Source: Opisthocomus hoazin
Taxonomy: Eukaryota; Chordata; Aves; Opisthocomiformes; Opisthocomidae
DNA length: 64,000 bases
Direction: 5' to 3'
Assembly: GCF_030867145.1 (NCBI RefSeq)
Contig: NC_134414.1
Span: 21,346,518 to 21,410,517, forward strand
The notes under the pieces are model-generated. The model ran no database searches. It was not told the DNA's origin and saw only the letters and a list, made by a program, of their open reading frames with translations. Below are positions 59,301 to 64,000 of the stretch, in pieces. The first letter of the stretch is position 1. Each line of letters starts with the position of its first letter. The translations under genes and the position numbers were made by a program.

Positions 59301-61211
59301 CTTTTTTTTTCTTGTTTCCTTTTGATTTTGCAATTGTATGTGTATTTCTGGTTACCATGTTTGAATGACCAAAATGCTGGAGATAAATATGCAGTTCTTT
59401 CCGGTCCCTTATAGTTAATGTTTTGGGAGCAAAGACTGGGCAATTTTGGTTACCTTTAGGGATCAGAGTGCGTTTATAGGACACTTCAAATTGTTCAGTG
59501 CAGCCTTTTAATGCAAGACTCACTTTAGCGAGAGAGATTTGCTCGTTATTAGCCACATAAGTTTCCAGGACTTGAGAGTAAGTTTGGACTTTCTCTTTGC
59601 AGTTAACCTGTGTTCTAATCCTGAGGATAAACTTCAGATATATCGGGATAACTTTGAAAAGGCATATTTGGATTCAACAGAGAGATTTTATAGAACACAG
59701 GCTCCTTCTTATTTACAACAAAATGGTGTACAGAATTATATGAAATATGTAAGTAAAAATTCTGTTGTAACTTTCTTCTGGAAGTGTTAGTACTTCAAAT
59801 AATTGCTGTTCTACTTTTGCACAGGCAGATGCTAAACTAAAAGAAGAAGAGAAGAGAGCACTACGATATTTAGAAACAAGGCGTGAATGTAACTCTGTAG
59901 AAGCAGTAAGTATAATGTGTAGAAAAATTGGTGTGTTTTACATTTATATAGTAGTATTACATTGCAGTTTTGATTTTTTTTTTGTGTGTGCTGCAGTGTT
60001 ATGTGGTAGCAGTAGATTGATACAAAACTGTTGATTCTATGTTTTTTGATCATCCTTTTTTTTTTCTTGCAAAAATCTGTATTTCTTTCCAATCTGTCAA
60101 TTTACAGTTTCTACAGGTGTTTTAATAGTACATGTAGATCAAAAGTTCAGATTGAAGGGCAGGTTTTTACTCAAGTTGATTTTTATTCTTTCGAGTCAGG
60201 TATGAAATTTTTTTTTTTCTGTGCTTAATAGTGAATGAGCTTGGCCAGCTTACTTTCAAACATCAATCCAGTAGGTAAAGGTTTCTCAGAGCTCATTTAG
60301 AATACCTGAAAGAGTAGTTGTTCATTGCAATCAAAAGGAGCAATAGAAATTTCGTCAAAGTGTTCTAGATTTCCTCTCAGGCTGCAATATGGCCGTTTAA
60401 TATAATGGATGTGTTTTCTTTTTTTCCTTTCACTTCCCCCCCTTGAGCAATATTTTACACAGATTCTGGAGGAAGATGTAACTACAGTGAATAGTTCGTA
60501 ATTGTCTGTGTTGAAATTAGTTCAGGAAACAGGTAATTTTAAATAAATACCCTTTAAATCTGAATTTTCTGCAGTGGATCAAGATGTGTTTTATGTCTTT
60601 TGTTAAGTTGTAAATCATACAATTTATAGCAGTGCAAAATGAAACCCGTACAGAGAGGCCAACAAAAGAGAGACGGTCCTGACATGTACAAGCAGTTTCT
60701 GTTCTAGATCTCGCCATAGTGTCTTGTTCAAGCCAACCAGCCTGGTCCAAATAGGGTATGCTGGAATGAGAACTATTCTTAGCTCTTGGATGTATACTTG
60801 GAAACTAAGTAGGGTAGTTGGTGTTCCAAAAGTAATGACTCCCTTGAGAGAAAAGAGGCGACAGAAATATTAAGCTCATTACTGGTTTGGAAGAGAGTGT
60901 ACCACATTTACTAACTTACAGGGTTTGAAGAAATACAGTTTCATGTATAGATTTTATTCAAACTACACATACTTTTATGAAACAGTGAATGAATTAATGA
61001 TTTTGTAGAGCACAGTTGTTAAGAACAGGCAGGATTTTGTGTCATGGCAAACTTGAGAGAGGTCAGACTGGTGTTCGGATGGCTAAACAAGCTAATTCTG
61101 TGTTTAATATATTTCAGCTAATGGAGTGCTGCGTCAATGCTCTGGTGACATCTTTCAAAGAGACTATTTTAGCTGAATGCCAAGGCATGATCAAACGAAA
61201 TGAAACAGAAA
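44313..61211 (+). CDS. CUL5: CUL5, cullin-5 ubiquitin-ligase scaffold (exons 1-8, 3' part outside window)
   Basis: Eight exons join without a frame break into residues 1-291 plus one base of codon 292, near-identical to mammalian cullin-5 (about 780 residues, recalled). Exon boundaries: 44313-44336, 51252-51361, 53645-53744, 55108-55284, 58362-58503, 59603-59748, 59825-59905, 61118-61211. This part is the N-terminal helical cullin-repeat region. It contains Trp53 and Asp55 in LWDDKGPAK, known contacts for SOCS-box/Elongin BC adaptors. The C-terminal cullin homology domain (RBX2 binding, neddylation lysine) lies beyond the window. Known role: scaffold of CRL5 ligases that ubiquitinate signalling proteins such as phosphorylated JAK/Src-pathway substrates in cytosol and nucleus. 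The start context (A at -3, G at +4) is strong, and MATSNLLK matches the family start. One conservative difference from recalled human sequence is Asp71 for Glu. Confidence 0.97.
49571..49765 (-). mobile_element. CR1 LINE fragment in CUL5 intron 1
   Basis: Reverse CR1 3' end: AATCATAGAATCATTTAGAT, GATTGAGTCCAACTGTAAAC, GGGATGGTGACTCAGCCACT, CCTGGGCAGCCTGTTCCAGT. Short copy on the strand opposite to CUL5. Confidence 0.9.
50470..50493. repeat. GTTT microsatellite
   Basis: Six perfect GTTT units in CUL5 intron 1. Confidence 0.95.
51252..51361 (+). CDS. CUL5: CUL5 coding exon 2
   Basis: 110 nt encoding residues 9-44 plus two bases of Ser45. It starts [13 protein letters not shown] and ends QQWFDLF. 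Acceptor CTTTTAG, donor GTAAGT. First helices of cullin repeat 1. Confidence 0.96.
53645..53744 (+). CDS. CUL5: CUL5 coding exon 3
   Basis: 100 nt completing Ser45, then residues 46-78 ([11 protein letters not shown] through FIKQAQA). It carries Trp53 and Asp55, the adaptor-contact pair. Acceptor TTTTATAG, donor GTAAGT. Asp71 replaces the Glu I recall in human. Confidence 0.96.
55108..55284 (+). CDS. CUL5: CUL5 coding exon 4
   Basis: 177 nt, 59 codons (residues 79-137), starting [12 protein letters not shown] and ending NVEDSIVRK. Acceptor after CTTCTCCCCCTTCTCCAG, donor GTAAGT, phase 0 on both sides. Confidence 0.97.
58362..58503 (+). CDS. CUL5: CUL5 coding exon 5
   Basis: 142 nt: residues 138-184 ([13 protein letters not shown] to GVRESY) plus the first base of Val185. 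Acceptor GATACACAG, donor GTATGT. Reading on through the donor gives a spurious tail and a stop, so the exon end is set by the join to exon 6. Confidence 0.96.
59288..59310. repeat. C14-T9 tract
   Basis: Fourteen C followed by nine T in CUL5 intron 5, with short C/T runs around it. Confidence 0.95.
59603..59748 (+). CDS. CUL5: CUL5 coding exon 6
   Basis: 146 nt completing Val185, then residues 186-233 ([13 protein letters not shown] to NGVQNYMKY). Acceptor TTCTCTTTGCAG, donor GTAAGT. It is followed by an intron of only 76 bp. Confidence 0.96.
59749..59824 (+). other. CUL5: CUL5 intron 6, minimal 76-bp intron
   Basis: GTAAGT donor and TTTTGCACAG acceptor only 76 bp apart, near the lower size limit for vertebrate spliceosomal introns. 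Both flanking exons match cullin-5 exactly, so the intron is certain. Confidence 0.92.
59825..59905 (+). CDS. CUL5: CUL5 coding exon 7
   Basis: 81 nt, 27 codons (residues 234-260), [15 protein letters not shown] through ECNSVEA. Acceptor TTTTGCACAG, donor GTAAGT; symmetric phase 0, so skipping would keep frame. Confidence 0.96.
61118..61211 (+). CDS. CUL5: CUL5 coding exon 8 (last in window)
   Basis: 94 nt, residues 261-291 ([13 protein letters not shown] to KRNETE) plus one base of the next codon. Acceptor TATATTTCAG, donor GTAAGT. Exon 9 (expected to begin with the rest of Lys292 and LHLMF) is not found before position 64000. Confidence 0.96.
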
Positions 61212-64000
61212 GTAAGTGAAGCTTCAAGAACAGTGCAGGATGAACTCAGCATCAGCTGCATAAAAATAGATCTGTTCATAGACGTATCGAATTACTGTTT
61301 TTGATAGATGGTGGCAGTGTGTCATAGATAAAATATTACTGCATGTGGGCTACTTTATCCACAGAAAATGGCCATCATTGGTTAGTATTTTTTTTATATC
61401 ACTTCTGAAATGTGTATGTATAATACCCTAATTTGAATGACTGGATAGCTCTCATCTTATTTGAAAGAAAATAATATTTTGTGCTCTATTTTATTTATTT
61501 TTCCTACAACTTATTTTCCTCAAGTTGAACAACTCTGGTAAATGGTGCATGTGTCTTATTTTTTATTTGGATAGTTCAGATACAAACACTTCCCTTCATT
61601 CCACCCCCACTACCCTCTTGCCCCTGGAAAAAAAGTGAAACATCTCTTTATAAAGCTGTTTTTTGTGAAAAGCAGGGAGAAGATGTTCTTATTCTGATTG
61701 TTGCAGGACCAGTAGGTCAATCAACAAAATCTCTGCAAGTTTTCCATCTGGTTTCACAGCCAGTAGGTCACTGAGTGTTGAAAGCTAGCTTGGCGTGCCT
61801 TTTTGAAGTTTTCAAAAGTTTTTTTAACTTTGCTGCCATAAATAGAGAGGTTAGTGTGATTCAAAAGTCTTGTGTTGGTCTTGTATGATAAACCAAACTA
61901 GATAAGTCATTAAAATGTCATAATTTAAGTAAGGAAATTAAAAAAAAAAAAAAAGCTGAAATCACAGGTTGATTTGCTTTTTTTGAAGTCTCAGTGTCCT
62001 GCAGCAAGGGAAAACTTACTAATGTCTATATAAGTTTTCATTTCTATGCAAATTTGAAAACTGTTTTATGACTTAGTGGAGAAAATACTTACTTGCAAAG
62101 CTAGCATTTCAGAAAATATTTGACCGCAAAACTATGTCATACTGATCTGTTCGTGTAGCAGCATGATTTCTGGCAGTAGTCCAGAGCTAAATCTAGAAAG
62201 CCACCAAACTTCTTACGAGTGTATGTTACAGCCTTTGTGAGAATACAGGAGGCTTGTATAAATGTAGATCTTCAGAAGGGTTCATCTATAGCATCCAAAG
62301 CATCTTTCTTCAGAAACTTGTTGAAGTGTTCACACAGTCCTCTCTTCGCTTGTGGCTGCGTCTGCCCCGTGGTACTGCTTGGTTGCAAAATACTTCTGTT
62401 CTGTTTAGTAGAGAAGAACTCAAGCATCTCTTTCAAATCTTCCCCTACCCCCCCCCCCACCTATGCTGTTTAAAATGTTTTAATGAAAGGTACAGGTGCA
62501 GATGATTAGAAATTTATTTAGACTGGAGCTATACATAGTAATACATACATCGGATAGTACCCTCTGCTGTACTTCGCTAATGCATGTGTCTTTCTGATAT
62601 TTGCCTCAAAGAATTTCATGATGTTTACTTTATTAAACAGCATCTGACAAGAAAGGGCTGGGTTTTTTGGTTATGAGCTGGGCACTACTGTAAAATATTC
62701 TGTTACGTGAAGTACTTGATATTTACGTGCCATGCAAAGGAAGGCAGGCATAATGTTTTCCAACTGAAAACTACCAAAGATGTCGTAACTTGCAAATGCT
62801 CTTCAGAATTGGCTTAGTGTGGTTTTGTTTGCTTATAGTATTGCGAATGGGAGGCCTAAATTTTATTCTTGAAGTACTTCATAACAGAAATAAAAAGTAA
62901 ACTTGGCTTTTATGAATACAAAATGAAAACAGAACTTGATTAAGTACCCCAGTGACTACAAGATGGATTTGTTTCCTTTTCAATGTCATAATGTATTCTG
63001 AGAGAAATTCCAGTGAAATGTTCCTTTGGTTTTGTTACTTTGAAATCTGTTTTTAGAGAATCTGTTTTTTTCATATTCCTACAGTTTTAGGGATTCGCCT
63101 GAAGTCTTCCTTTGCCACCATTTGTTAGGGGAAACCAATGAATTTTTTTCTTGAATTATTCATGCCATCACTAGTTTACAGAAACAGATGTATAACCCTT
63201 TAATATATCTTTTAATTTCCTTTTTTCTGCCATCTCTTCCTCTTACCAAAAAGATCCAGTAAAAGTTGAGTGAGCTTTTTGGACTTGCCTATGTAAAACA
63301 GTGCTGCTATCACTTACGATACCTCTAAATTGCACTGAGAATACCTCTGCAATTTGTTCTGGTTCCTGAAATCCCATAGTTTAGCCCATATTGAGCTGTC
63401 TCTGATAGCATTGCAAGTTCTTGTTGACAGTTGTTGATAGTTTCCATTCTTCAATTTGCATTGTTGTGTTCTAAAAGGACTTTGTCCTCTCTGTGCATTG
63501 CTTTTTCTATTCGGTTTTGCAAGTGTTGTTGGGATACAGAAGTTGATAACATGTATTTTATACTCAGTGGGACGGGATCTTGCAGATGTCGCTGACAAAA
63601 GTATTGCAGAGAAGAAAACAAAGACAGAGCCTCTGGCTGTTGTCTCCTTTCACAGTAAAAGTGACATTGAAGAACTAAGCAAATCTATCTATTTTTTTCC
63701 TGTCAAAAAAAGAATCGGAATCCATGATCAGTTTGTTCTGCTTCATTAACCACAATCCTTTGCTGTGTTTAGTTCAAATCTCTGTGGTCTCTCTAAAACA
63801 ATCTGGTGGCCTTGATCCAGGTGCTCCTTTGTGGACAGCTTTTTCAAGATTATTGATGTTTCAGTACTTTTTTTTTTTTTTTCAGTGTTGAAATACCTTC
63901 ACAAAAAGTAGACAAATAAACCGTATCAGTTTTTAAAGTTTTTGAACTGGTAATTTTTGGAAAAACTAAATAAACTCTCTGGGAGAATATAGAGGAAAAA
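61212..64000 (+). other. CUL5: CUL5 intron 8 (partial)
   Basis: At least 2789 bp of AT-rich intron after the GTAAGT donor of exon 8, running off the right edge. No exon 9 is seen. An open frame at 63456-63749 matches nothing I know and is not cullin-5. Confidence 0.75.

Larger units (their letters stand above)
51362..59602 (+). other. CUL5: CUL5 introns 2-5
   Basis: Intron 2 is 51362-53644, intron 3 is 53745-55107, intron 4 is 55285-58361 and intron 5 is 58504-59602. All are AT-rich with GT/AG borders. They contain simple A/T runs and a C14-T9 tract (59288-59310). I recognise no other gene or complete repeat in them. Confidence 0.8.

Noticed and set aside
63456-63749. 97-codon frame in CUL5 intron 8 containing LADVADKSIAEKK as a possible exon 9
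   Set aside because: Exon 9 should begin with the rest of Lys292 and LHLMF. This frame lacks that and has no proper acceptor at its start; the short LAD match is chance.
1-64000. CRISPR arrays, operons, phage or bacterial defence systems
   Set aside because: The window is vertebrate nuclear DNA with spliceosomal introns and CR1 elements. No regular repeat-spacer structure is present.

Overview
This is a vertebrate nuclear window, almost certainly from a bird. Interspersed repeats are dominated by CR1 LINE fragments, several with the ATTCTATG-type 3' end typical of avian CR1. There is no operon structure. Two intron-containing genes are recognisable, and both have very close mammalian orthologues. 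Their order and strand, RAB39A (+) followed by CUL5 (+), match the conserved amniote neighbourhood SLC35F2-RAB39A-CUL5-ACAT1-NPAT-ATM (human 11q22.3, recalled rather than searched).

Layout. 1-9.1 kb: AT-rich non-coding DNA with four CR1 fragments, a C-rich tract and small hairpins; no SLC35F2 exon could be identified. 9.1-9.7 kb: an orphan CpG island with a TATA box, a perfect NRF1-type palindrome and a CRE-like site, looking like a real plus-strand promoter with no recognisable protein gene behind it. 9.7-24.2 kb: non-coding DNA with a degenerate CCAGTAACTG repeat cluster, two diverged copies of an interspersed repeat (13.6 and 14.7 kb) and an LTR-like GC-rich block on the minus strand (22.8-23.3 kb). 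24.2-24.9 kb: a long minus-strand CR1 touching the RAB39A CpG island. 25.5-33.7 kb: RAB39A, complete in two coding exons (216 codons plus stop), with a 7.6 kb intron. 33.7-43.6 kb: 3' UTR and intergenic DNA, a 23-base poly-C tract, and a CR1 at the edge of the next CpG island. 43.6-64.0 kb: the CUL5 CpG island, 5' leader with upstream ORFs, and coding exons 1-8 (residues 1-291 of a protein of about 780). The rest of CUL5 lies beyond the right edge.

The genes do not form one pathway. RAB39A is a small GTPase of endosomal and autophagic traffic. CUL5 is the scaffold of SOCS-box ubiquitin ligases. They are neighbours by conserved synteny. All splice junctions given were read directly: GT/AG borders keep the frame and join into the expected proteins. 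I found no new enzyme system, phage, CRISPR array or RNA gene. The most interesting unexplained items are the orphan TATA/NRF1 CpG island and the upstream start codons in the CUL5 leader.
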